DNA of 64,000 nucleotides from Carboxylicivirga taeanensis (lineage in GTDB: Bacteria; Bacteroidota; Bacteroidia; Bacteroidales; Marinilabiliaceae). The stretch is from NCBI RefSeq assembly GCF_051851475.1, contig NZ_JBPUSJ010000003.1, forward strand, positions 397,913 to 461,912. The letters are read 5' to 3'. Below are positions 17,713-25,352 of the stretch, piece by piece. The translations under genes were made by a program, and so were the position numbers. Below the pieces are notes generated by a model. That model saw only the letters and a program-made list of their open reading frames with translations. It was not told the origin of the DNA and did not search any database. Every line of letters starts with the position of its first letter. The stretch's first letter is position 1.

Positions 17713-18177
17713 ATATAAAACATAGGAAGTAAGATTCAAGACATAAGATACTACACGATGCATAATTTCAGAGAGTTAAAGGTTTGGGGAAAAGCGAGGC
17801 TTCTTGTTAAAGACATTTATCTGCTTACGAAAGACTTACCTGAAGAAGAACAGTTTGGACTTATCAGTCAGATGCGCAGAGCTTCAATTTCAATACCTTC
17901 GAACATTGCTGAAGGTACCGGACGGAGAACGGATAAAGAATTTGGTCGATTTCTTGATATCGCAATAGGTTCTGCTTATAATTTGGAGACCCAATTAATA
18001 CTTTGCCTTGACTTAGGTTTTATCGTTGATAAAGTCTTTAAGGATTATGAAGATAAGATTCAGGAAATAGAAAGAATGGTTTACTCGTTAAGAGGAAAAC
18101 TCAATTACTAAACGTTTTACTAACCTCTATTGTCTTACTTCTTTTATCTTGCATCTTTTGTCAATAACTAAAAAACA
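17713..18177. repeat. Degenerate inverted flanks around the four-helix bundle gene
   Basis: Left of the gene (about 17725-17757) the sequence is built from purine-rich words such as AAGTAAGATTCAAGACATAA. Right of it (about 18128-18165) the opposite-sense pyrimidine-rich words occur (GTCTTACTTCTTTTATCTTG). The arms are imperfect, but their composition is unlike the neighbouring genes. They look like remnants of the ends of a small insertion carrying only the gene at 17758. Confidence 0.45.
17758..18111 (+). CDS. Four-helix bundle protein (23S rRNA intervening-sequence type)
   Basis: A 117-residue all-helical protein. FRELKVWGKARLLVKDIY at the N-terminus, then the core QMRRASISIPSNIAEG with G-x-GR after it, followed by EFGRFLDIAIGSAYNLETQL, is the signature of this family. 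It was first seen as an ORF inside 23S rRNA intervening sequences. Here it is free-standing and flanked by degenerate inverted repeats, which suggests insertion between the MmcQ/YjbR and DUF502 genes. The frame is intact. No biochemical role is established. Confidence 0.92.
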   Translation: MHNFRELKVWGKARLLVKDIYLLTKDLPEEEQFGLISQMRRASISIPSNIAEGTGRRTDKEFGRFLDIAIGSAYNLETQLILCLDLGFIVDKVFKDYEDKIQEIERMVYSLRGKLNY

Positions 18178-18759
18178 ATGAAAAAACTAGCTAAATACTT
18201 TTTCCAGGGACTATTATACGTGGTACCACTGGCCGTTACGCTTTATATCATTGTATTTGCTTTTATCTGGCTCGATGGCCTGTTACGCGATCTGGAGATG
18301 TTTCAGCAAGCTCCCTACGCCCAATTCAACTTTCCGGGACTAGGGTTGCTGGTCATTATTCTGTGCATCACGCTTATTGGGTTCATTGGTCAGAAACTGG
18401 TAACAACACCCATTGAGAACCGATTTGAACGCGGACTTAAGAAAGCACCCCTTATCAAGGTCATCTACACCTCGGTTAAAGACTTGCTCTCGGCCTTTGT
18501 GGGCAAAGAGCGTAAGTTTGAGCAACCAGTGCTGGTAACATTAGATACTGAAGGCGTTATGCAGCGCTTTGGTTTTATCACAGCCACCAACCTCAACGAG
18601 TTGGGCATTGAGGATAAAATTGCCGTTTACCTGCCCAGCTCCTACGGCATACTGGGCGAATTGTACGTGGTACCAGCCCAAAATGTGAAACCCATCGATG
18701 CCCATCCGGCCGATGTAATGAAGTTTATAGTTTCCGGTGGTGTGGCAAAAATTAAATAG
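18178..18759 (+). CDS. DUF502 family membrane protein
   Basis: A 193-residue inner-membrane protein with two N-terminal transmembrane helices (about 10-32 and 55-75). A soluble domain follows with FERGLKKAPLIKVIYTSVKDL and GFITATN, typical of DUF502. Family function is not known. The rlpA-like gene begins one base after its stop codon, so the two are translated from one message. Confidence 0.92.
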   Translation: MKKLAKYFFQGLLYVVPLAVTLYIIVFAFIWLDGLLRDLEMFQQAPYAQFNFPGLGLLVIILCITLIGFIGQKLVTTPIENRFERGLKKAPLIKVIYTSVKDLLSAFVGKERKFEQPVLVTLDTEGVMQRFGFITATNLNELGIEDKIAVYLPSSYGILGELYVVPAQNVKPIDAHPADVMKFIVSGGVAKIK

Positions 18760-18760
18760 C

Positions 18761-19201
18761 ATGCGTCTGCTCCTGACTATCGCCCTTGTGCTGTCGGCCC
18801 TCAGCGGCCTTGCGCAAGAAATCTATCAAACAGGTAAGGCCTCGTTCTATGCCAGCCACTTTGATGGACGCCTAACCGCCAGTGGCGAACGATTCTCCAA
18901 CCAGCAGATGACGGCCGCCCACCGTACCCTGCCCTTTGGCACCAAACTACGGGTGACCAACCTGAGCAATCAAAAATCGGTTATCGTCACCATTAACGAT
19001 CGGGGGCCTTTTATAAAAGGGCGCATCATCGATGTGAGCCAAAAGGCGGCCCGTGCCCTGGGGTTCTATCAGCAAGGCATTGCCACGGTGCGTATCGAAA
19101 GCCTGCGCCATCCCCTTCCGCCCGATTCACTGGCGCAACCCCTTCAATACCTCCGCCCTAAAAACAAGCCTGTTGCCTATCCTAAAAAGCACTTACCTTA
19201 G
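18761..19201 (+). CDS. RlpA-like septal ring lytic transglycosylase, DPBB domain only
   Basis: A 146-residue secreted protein consisting of a signal peptide (MRLLLTIALVLSALSGLAQ) and a double-psi beta-barrel domain. The RlpA signature is complete: GKASFYASHF, GRLTASGERF, TAAHRTLPFGT, INDRGPF and GRIIDVSQKAA. In RlpA this domain cleaves glycan strands lacking stem peptides. The SPOR domain that targets septa in many relatives is absent, and the C-terminus is a short basic, Pro-rich tail. The ATG at 18761 is preferred to a GTG inside the preceding gene. Confidence 0.92.
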   Translation: MRLLLTIALVLSALSGLAQEIYQTGKASFYASHFDGRLTASGERFSNQQMTAAHRTLPFGTKLRVTNLSNQKSVIVTINDRGPFIKGRIIDVSQKAARALGFYQQGIATVRIESLRHPLPPDSLAQPLQYLRPKNKPVAYPKKHLP

Positions 19202-19233
19202 GTAAAATGCGAAAAAGCAAGGGCGGGCATGTA

Positions 19234-19265
19234 TTTGTCAGGCACGGCATTTGATTGTATCTTCG
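19234..19265 (+). promoter_or_regulatory. Promoter of the TPR lipoprotein gene
   Basis: TTTG, a 20-bp spacer, then TATCTTCG (one mismatch to TAnnTTTG) sits 28 bases before the ATG at 19293. Both elements and the spacing fit the Bacteroidetes promoter. Confidence 0.55.
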
Positions 19266-19292
19266 CGGCATAAACACCAAAACTTATTTATA

Positions 19293-20168
19293 ATGAAGAA
19301 GGTATTCATCATACTATCCATTGTATTACTGGCCGCTTGTAACCCTACAGCCAAGCTGCCCACACTCCAGTCTGAAGCCGACATTGCTTTTAACCAGGCC
19401 GACTATACCAAGGCCTACACGCTCTACTCCGAATACATTAAGCTGGCCGAGGCCAATAATGTTGAAGTGGCCAAAGAGTTGTGGATCAAAAAAGCCCAAA
19501 GCAGTGTACAAATCGATAAAAGCAGCGAAGCGGCCACCATCTACGACCGCCTGCTGAAAGATGATGCCAACATTGGCTTAATAGCGGAGTATGCCCAGTT
19601 GCTGCAACGCGAAGGACAAGCCGAGCAGGAGCTCAGCCTCTGGAACAGCTATTCAGATAAAATAAGTACGCCCGAGCTGGCAACCCTTAAAACCGAACGT
19701 TTGGTGTTTTTAAACGCCGCCAATAATAACAACGAGGCCTTGGTAAAGGCTTACGAAAGCAAGGGCGCCGCCACCGTGTCCAAAGAAGCCCAACTGGCTT
19801 ACATTATGGCTTTGGAAGCCACCAAAAATGAAACAAAAGCGGTAAAGGCCTGTAACGAACTGCTGCGAGCCCAGCCAAAGTACGAGGCTGCCCTTGAGTG
19901 GAAAGCCAAATACTACTACAACAAAGCCGAAGACCGCTACAAATATGAGATGGCTAAATACAACAAAAATAAAAATGCCACCACCTATGCTTACCTGCGT
20001 CGCGACCTGAAAAAGATTTCAGGTGATTTTCGTATTGCCCGTGACTGTTTTATTCAGTTGCGCAAGATAGACCCGGCCAATCAGAGCTACATTAAATACC
20101 TGAAAAATACCTACCTGCGTTTGGATCAGAATGAAGAAGCCGCCAAAATGGACAGGCTGATAAAATAA
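19293..20168 (+). CDS. TPR-repeat lipoprotein
   Basis: A 291-residue lipoprotein; the start at 19293 gives MKKVFIILSIVLLAAC with a standard lipobox. The mature part is built of helical TPR-like pairs: ADIAFNQADYTKAYTLYSEY, KAQSSVQIDKSSEAATIYDR, QLAYIMALEATKNETKAVKA and RDCFIQLRKIDPANQSYIKY. It is Lys/Ala-rich with no catalytic motif. It probably serves as a periplasm- or outer-membrane-facing scaffold. It has its own promoter and ends near a perfect palindrome. Confidence 0.8.
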   Translation: MKKVFIILSIVLLAACNPTAKLPTLQSEADIAFNQADYTKAYTLYSEYIKLAEANNVEVAKELWIKKAQSSVQIDKSSEAATIYDRLLKDDANIGLIAEYAQLLQREGQAEQELSLWNSYSDKISTPELATLKTERLVFLNAANNNNEALVKAYESKGAATVSKEAQLAYIMALEATKNETKAVKACNELLRAQPKYEAALEWKAKYYYNKAEDRYKYEMAKYNKNKNATTYAYLRRDLKKISGDFRIARDCFIQLRKIDPANQSYIKYLKNTYLRLDQNEEAAKMDRLIK

Positions 20169-20194
20169 GAAGATTTTAAAAAATTAAAATACCT

Positions 20195-20219
20195 ATCTCC
20201 TCCTTGGCAAGGAGGAGAT
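20195..20219. terminator. Palindromic hairpin between convergent genes
   Basis: ATCTCCTCCTT and its exact complement form an 11-bp stem around GGC. It lies between the TPR lipoprotein gene and the converging sulfatase operon. A T-rich tract follows on the minus strand but not on the plus strand, so it may be a terminator for the sulfatase operon or a dispersed palindrome. Confidence 0.6.
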
Positions 20220-20293
20220 TATCTTTCAACGATAAGGATCCAAATGGAGTGTCTTCCATTTTATGGGCATGCAACCACTACTCATTCTTTTCC

Positions 20294-21886
20294 CTACTCA
20301 CTTCCCCACCAATCATCGTTAGGTCGCCAGTTAGGACTCAGCATTTGCGTCCGCTGCTTTTCAAGTCTTTGATAAAGTTGAGTTCTGTATCTTTCTAACA
20401 CGGCATGGTGTGCTTTCTCGTTATAAAGTGAATCTGGTGTGGCATATCGGGCATTGACCGACTGGAGCCAATTCAGCAACTTGTTTCGCATCTGAGTGGT
20501 TAACAGTTGCTCTTGTGCCGACAAATCTTTTGTCTCCCCAATATCTTCGGTCAAATTGTACAACTCATCCCGTCCATCTTCCCAATAATGAATCAATTTA
20601 TAATCGCCCTCCCTGATTATTGCATGTGGTTCACCTCCTTGGTTTCCATAATGCGGATAATGCCAATAAAGAGGCCTGCTTGAAATCGTATCCCCTTGTA
20701 ACAAAGGTACTAAACTTACGCCATCTTGATGCTCTTCAGGTTTGGGAGGCAGACCTGCCAATTCGAGGATAGTTGGATATAAGTCGGCTCCGGTAACAGG
20801 TGTTGAGTTAGTTACACCATTTTCATCCAGCCAGGGAACATAAATAAAGTAAGGAACTCTAATTCCTCCTTCCCATTGATAGCCTTTACCACCTCGTAAG
20901 TGCAAGCTATTAGTCGAATAATTATCTCCGGAAACAACACCCCCATTATCTGAGGTGAATACAATCATTGTATTCTGTGCCACCCCTAAATCCTCCAGAG
21001 TTTGCATAACACTTCCAATCGCCTCATCCACTTGTTCCACTAAACCGGCATAAACAGGATTGTCCTGGTGTTTACGATACGGAAGTATGCGCTCCATTTC
21101 AAAACCTTTTGGGGCAATTCCTATCGAATCGGCTTTGTTTCGGTACTTTGTCCACTTCTCTTTGGTGGTTTGAATAGGACCATGAACAGCATAAAAAGAA
21201 AGGTAAGCCAAAAAGTTTGAGTCTTTATGCTGTTCGATAAACGCCTTGGTTTCATTGGCCAGCTTCATAGAAAGGCTCATTCCTTTTTCATCCGGATAAT
21301 CAGTTAAGTATGGGTTATTAAATGGAGAGAAATAACCTCCCGTATACGGACCACCTTGATGAAAGCCGCCTTTATTAATGTCAAAACCATGATGGGTTGG
21401 TAAGGAATTATCTTTTTCGCCACCAAGATGCCATTTACCGGCAAAGAAGGTATGATAACCACTTTCTTTCAAAGCTTCAGGCCATGTAACATCGTCATGA
21501 TTCAGGAAGGGTTTATATGCGGGAGGCAAGAGCCTGGTATGCCGTTCCATACTCCTCCAATCTTCGCCATAAGGCGCTCCAATGTATTCGGTAATGCCAT
21601 GACGCGCCGTAAACTTACCGGTCAGTAAACTGGCTCTGGAAGGACTGCAAACAGCACAAGCCGCGTAGCCATTGGTGAAATTGACACCATTAGCAGCAAT
21701 TTTATCAATATTTGGAGTTTCATAATATTCACTTCCCATGCAACTGAGATCTGAATAACCAAGATCATCAACAACAATAAAAAGGATGTTTGGTTTACTA
21801 ATTTTTTCCGGCTCTGTAGTACAGGCACTCATTACTATTGCTGCAGTAAAAAGGAAAAGCAATTTATTTATAACATTCATATTCAA
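20294..21886 (-). CDS. Sulfatase lipoprotein (FGly type), distal gene
   Basis: A 530-residue S1-family sulfatase. The active-site motif CSPSR (Cys about 80, in AVCSPSRASLLTG) is the substrate for the formylglycine-generating enzyme. The metal-binding DD lies at 40-41 (VVDDLGYSD). Further calcium-site residues are in FTSDNGG, and GKWHLGG is also seen. The N-terminus carries a lipobox, VMSAC, near residue 21, so it is anchored after export. It is the last gene of a four-gene operon with a second sulfatase, a GH29 fucosidase and a GH2 enzyme, which points to sulfate removal from a polysaccharide. Specificity (fucose, galactose or GlcNAc sulfate) cannot be assigned. No maturase gene is in the window. 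Confidence 0.93.
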   Translation of the reverse strand: MNMNVINKLLFLFTAAIVMSACTTEPEKISKPNILFIVVDDLGYSDLSCMGSEYYETPNIDKIAANGVNFTNGYAACAVCSPSRASLLTGKFTARHGITEYIGAPYGEDWRSMERHTRLLPPAYKPFLNHDDVTWPEALKESGYHTFFAGKWHLGGEKDNSLPTHHGFDINKGGFHQGGPYTGGYFSPFNNPYLTDYPDEKGMSLSMKLANETKAFIEQHKDSNFLAYLSFYAVHGPIQTTKEKWTKYRNKADSIGIAPKGFEMERILPYRKHQDNPVYAGLVEQVDEAIGSVMQTLEDLGVAQNTMIVFTSDNGGVVSGDNYSTNSLHLRGGKGYQWEGGIRVPYFIYVPWLDENGVTNSTPVTGADLYPTILELAGLPPKPEEHQDGVSLVPLLQGDTISSRPLYWHYPHYGNQGGEPHAIIREGDYKLIHYWEDGRDELYNLTEDIGETKDLSAQEQLLTTQMRNKLLNWLQSVNARYATPDSLYNEKAHHAVLERYRTQLYQRLEKQRTQMLSPNWRPNDDWWGSE

Positions 21887-21950
21887 TCACTTTAGTTAGA
21901 TTACAGGCGATTAGTTGCAGGAGCTTAGAGGATGTTAGGCGTTAAGAATA

Positions 21951-23465
21951 TTATTCAACACCATAAACCGTATTCAGGTGGTTTTCTTTTAGCCTCATCA
22001 ACTCATTATGCAATTTCTCTGAGAGTTCGGGATGCTGTTCTAAAATATTATTTTCCTCTGAGGGATCTTTATCAAGGTCATATAATTCTCCTCCTCGATT
22101 GTTGAAATAAATGTATTTCATATGGTCTTTTCGGAGCGCCAGTCCTCTATCTGAATTCATTTGTTCTATAAGTACATGAGCTCCTTTTTTGTCGATACCC
22201 ATCAATGCATTCCAATAATTTCTAGTGTCTAAGTTTGTAATATTGGGAACGGTTATGTTAAAATAATGAGCAAAAGATGCCAGCATATCAACCTGGCTTA
22301 CCAAAGCCGATGATACCTGCGGCTTAATTTTTCCCGGCCATTTGATAATAAAAGGTACTCGGGTTCCACCTTCATAAATGGAGTATTTGCCTCCCCTGTA
22401 GATACCATTAGCATCGTGACCACCTTCATTTGAGCCATCTTCATAACCACCATCAATAAACACGGGTCCGTTATCACTCGAAAAAATAACAATTGTGTTC
22501 TCTTCCAAACCCTTCTCTTTTAATAACTCTGTTATTTGTCCGACGCACCAATCCAATTGCACCACATTATCCCCCCTGTAACCTAATGTGGTTGCCCCTT
22601 TAAAGCGTGGGTGTGGCAACCTGGGCGCATGAATATCATTGGTTGTTAGCAACAAAAAAAATGGCTTATCATCATTTCTATTGATAAAGTTTTTGGCTTT
22701 ATCTACCAGGTTATCTGCAATATCAACATCTTTCCACAATGCTTTTTTGCCCCCCTTCATATAACCAATGCGTCCAACACCATTAATGACAGAACATTGA
22801 TGATTTTTGTCTCCTTGATATACAGTAATGGACTCAGGGTTTTCGAGTGCATCAGGGTATTTCGTTCCGGGGATTGAGTCGTGGATTGGCGTTAAAGATA
22901 CAGTGATAGGATCGTTGGGATCGTGCTTGTATACTTTATCATTTTCGACAAAAACAAAAGGAGAACGATCGTTGGACGAAGGAATGATAAAAGAGTAATC
23001 GAAACCCACATCGTTGGGGCCTGCTGTTATCTTCTTATTCCAATCCATGTTGCCATTTCCTAGGCCCAAGTGCCATTTCCCAATAATAGCGGTTTGATAG
23101 CCGGCTTGTTGAAAGAGGCTTCCCAATGTAAACTGACCTGGTTGAATCAATGCCGGCGCATTTACCGGTTGAATGGTAATTTTTTTCCTAAATCCCATCT
23201 CTCCGGTAAGCAAAGCATATCTTGACGGGCTGCAGGTTGAAGCGGCACAGTGTCCGTCAGTAAATCGAATGCCTTCGGCCGCCAGTTTATCTATGTTGGG
23301 AGTTGGGATTAATGCAGCTCCATAAACACCCACATCACTATAGCCAATGTCATCGGCATATATCATTACCACATTGGGCTGCTTTCTATTATTGGCATCA
23401 TCATGACATGCAGCAAATAAACAAAGAACTAACAACCATGCTGTTGATGCAATTATTTTCTTCAT
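21951..23465 (-). CDS. Sulfatase lipoprotein (FGly type), proximal gene
   Basis: A 504-residue arylsulfatase-like enzyme with its own lipobox (LFAAC, Cys about 20). The formylglycine motif is TCSPSR (Cys about 78), with metal ligands in YADDIGYSD, GKWHLGLG and FSSDNGP. It is clearly distinct from its neighbour and probably removes sulfate from a different position, so the pair could strip two linkages of the same glycan (inference). Gaps of 64 and 74 bases to the flanking genes and the same strand support one transcript. Confidence 0.93.
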   Translation of the reverse strand: MKKIIASTAWLLVLCLFAACHDDANNRKQPNVVMIYADDIGYSDVGVYGAALIPTPNIDKLAAEGIRFTDGHCAASTCSPSRYALLTGEMGFRKKITIQPVNAPALIQPGQFTLGSLFQQAGYQTAIIGKWHLGLGNGNMDWNKKITAGPNDVGFDYSFIIPSSNDRSPFVFVENDKVYKHDPNDPITVSLTPIHDSIPGTKYPDALENPESITVYQGDKNHQCSVINGVGRIGYMKGGKKALWKDVDIADNLVDKAKNFINRNDDKPFFLLLTTNDIHAPRLPHPRFKGATTLGYRGDNVVQLDWCVGQITELLKEKGLEENTIVIFSSDNGPVFIDGGYEDGSNEGGHDANGIYRGGKYSIYEGGTRVPFIIKWPGKIKPQVSSALVSQVDMLASFAHYFNITVPNITNLDTRNYWNALMGIDKKGAHVLIEQMNSDRGLALRKDHMKYIYFNNRGGELYDLDKDPSEENNILEQHPELSEKLHNELMRLKENHLNTVYGVE

Positions 23466-23539
23466 TTTTACTCTTTCCCTTTAATTAATATTCCTCTTAT
23501 AACCTAGTAAACCTAATCATTACTGTCTCCAGCCTTATA

Positions 23540-25153
23540 TTATAATGCGCCCTTAACCTTAAAGACAGTCACGTAGTCATTTGGCCGTTCAGCAGAAACA
23601 TCAATAGTTAGCCTCTCTGCATCTTGTTTAAACATAACTTTTGAGCGACTACCCAACATTTTAATTGAAGTAATCTCTTTTACATGATGCTTTGAGTCTA
23701 ATCCTAATGCAGGAATCTCAATTTCTCCTGCTTTCGGATTCAGTACATAAAGGTAGAGTACATCACCTTTGGTTGTAAAACGCACTTCATCATGTCCATA
23801 CTGAGGACTGCCAGCTGTTCTTTCATTAAAATGGTGATTATTTTTAAGTTTTTTCAATGCTTCCAGATCAGCTTCGGTGGCAGCTTCACTTGACAGGCGT
23901 TTCTCAATTGAATTGAGATTGTCGCCATGTATTTTCCAAGGTTTAGTGGCATGAACCGCCTCCTCATTAAGATTAATCCAATTTCCAACCTCATCAAGCA
24001 AATCTATTTGCTCTGGCGGAATTGTTCCATCTGGCAACAACTCAACATTGAGCAAGAGATTCCCGTTTTTACTCATGTAATCAACCAACAATTCAATAAT
24101 TGACCTTGCGTTATGCCGGTATTCTAGTTTTCCACTATCCTCTTTGTAGAACCACGTTCTGGGAGTAGTGATTCCCTGCCAGGGATATGGCAATATCTCG
24201 TTAGCTCCTCCGCGTTCAATATCTTTTACTGTTGAAGGCTCCTTATGAAATTTACCGGCTATTACAGTGTTGATTTCTCCATCTTTTTCAAGACTATGAT
24301 TGAAAAAGTTTTCGCACACTCTCTTACCATATTCTTTATATGGGAATCCATATCCATCGAACCAAAGCAGGTCAACGTCGTATTTAGTAACCAGTTCAGT
24401 ATGCCTCTGCATCCAATTGTTCTTGACCTCCTCAATGTATTCAGGCGTTCTTTTTTCAGGAGGTAAGCCATAAAGCTTTGCCGGATCCAGTCCTTCCCAC
24501 CATTTACCTTTTCCATCTTCCTTGGTCATATGCCCATCGTATGGAACGCCCTTGTATTTGCCTTCTTTGTCTGAATCAAAAGCGGGCAACCACCAACGCA
24601 AAAAGCGATCGTCGTGAGAGCTAACACCAAATGGAATACCGTATTTCTTGGCGGACGCTGAAAATTCGCCAATGATATCTTTCTTTGGTCCAACATTTAC
24701 AGAGTTCCACTCCAAATAGGTAGAATTAAAATTGTCAAAATGATCATGGTGATTGGCCAACGCCACAAAATACTTTGCCCCTATCTTCTTGAAGTATTTT
24801 AATAAAGCGTCTGTATCCAGATTTTCTGCTTTCCATTCATTGATCACATCCTTGTAACCAATTTCCGATGGATGCCCATAGGTTTTGCAATGATACGGAT
24901 AAGCGTTTTCCCCCCACGTTTCGCTCCCCACATCGGGCATATACATGTGTCGGGCATACCAGCCTCCACCTTCTTTAGGCTCTGTTTGCGCTCCCCAGTG
25001 CACCCATATTCCAAAGCGGGCTTCGGTGTACCAGGCGGGAAACTGATACTGTTCCCGCAATTCTTCCCATGAATACTCTTTCTCCTGAGAGAAGCACACA
25101 GTACTCATTGATGTTAGTAGCGCTAAGGCTAGAAGGACTTTCTTTCGATTCAT
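23540..25153 (-). CDS. Alpha-L-fucosidase (GH29)
   Basis: A 537-residue exported GH29 retaining alpha-L-fucosidase with an N-terminal signal peptide (MNRKKVLLALALLTSMSTVC, followed by FSQ). The N-terminal barrel shows FGIWVHWGAQ and the sugar-binding ANHHDHFD. The nucleophile aspartate is about 266 in VDLLWFDGYGFP. A beta-sandwich follows from about 440. Its place between a sulfatase pair and a GH2 enzyme suggests it removes terminal fucose after desulfation. GH29 is the firm call; the natural substrate is inference. Confidence 0.93.
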   Translation of the reverse strand: MNRKKVLLALALLTSMSTVCFSQEKEYSWEELREQYQFPAWYTEARFGIWVHWGAQTEPKEGGGWYARHMYMPDVGSETWGENAYPYHCKTYGHPSEIGYKDVINEWKAENLDTDALLKYFKKIGAKYFVALANHHDHFDNFNSTYLEWNSVNVGPKKDIIGEFSASAKKYGIPFGVSSHDDRFLRWWLPAFDSDKEGKYKGVPYDGHMTKEDGKGKWWEGLDPAKLYGLPPEKRTPEYIEEVKNNWMQRHTELVTKYDVDLLWFDGYGFPYKEYGKRVCENFFNHSLEKDGEINTVIAGKFHKEPSTVKDIERGGANEILPYPWQGITTPRTWFYKEDSGKLEYRHNARSIIELLVDYMSKNGNLLLNVELLPDGTIPPEQIDLLDEVGNWINLNEEAVHATKPWKIHGDNLNSIEKRLSSEAATEADLEALKKLKNNHHFNERTAGSPQYGHDEVRFTTKGDVLYLYVLNPKAGEIEIPALGLDSKHHVKEITSIKMLGSRSKVMFKQDAERLTIDVSAERPNDYVTVFKVKGAL

Positions 25154-25352
25154 ATCAGCTGTTCTTACAAAATTATCTTTCTATTACTATCGATAAAGTT
25201 AGACTTGAATAGTTGCGCATTCAACCTGCTAACTCCAATTGAATTATACATTGTGTTCTGGACACCAACCCGGGTTATTTCCGCTCTCCCGTATTTACAG
25301 GTAGGTTTGTTCTGCTCAGTTATCGAATGCTGCCTAACCACCTTCTGTCTGA
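25154..25352. other. Intergenic space between GH2 and GH29 genes
   Basis: About 200 bases with no gene, hairpin or -7 box that I can support. It is the largest gap in the sulfatase operon, so an internal promoter or processing site is possible but not seen. Confidence 0.4.
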
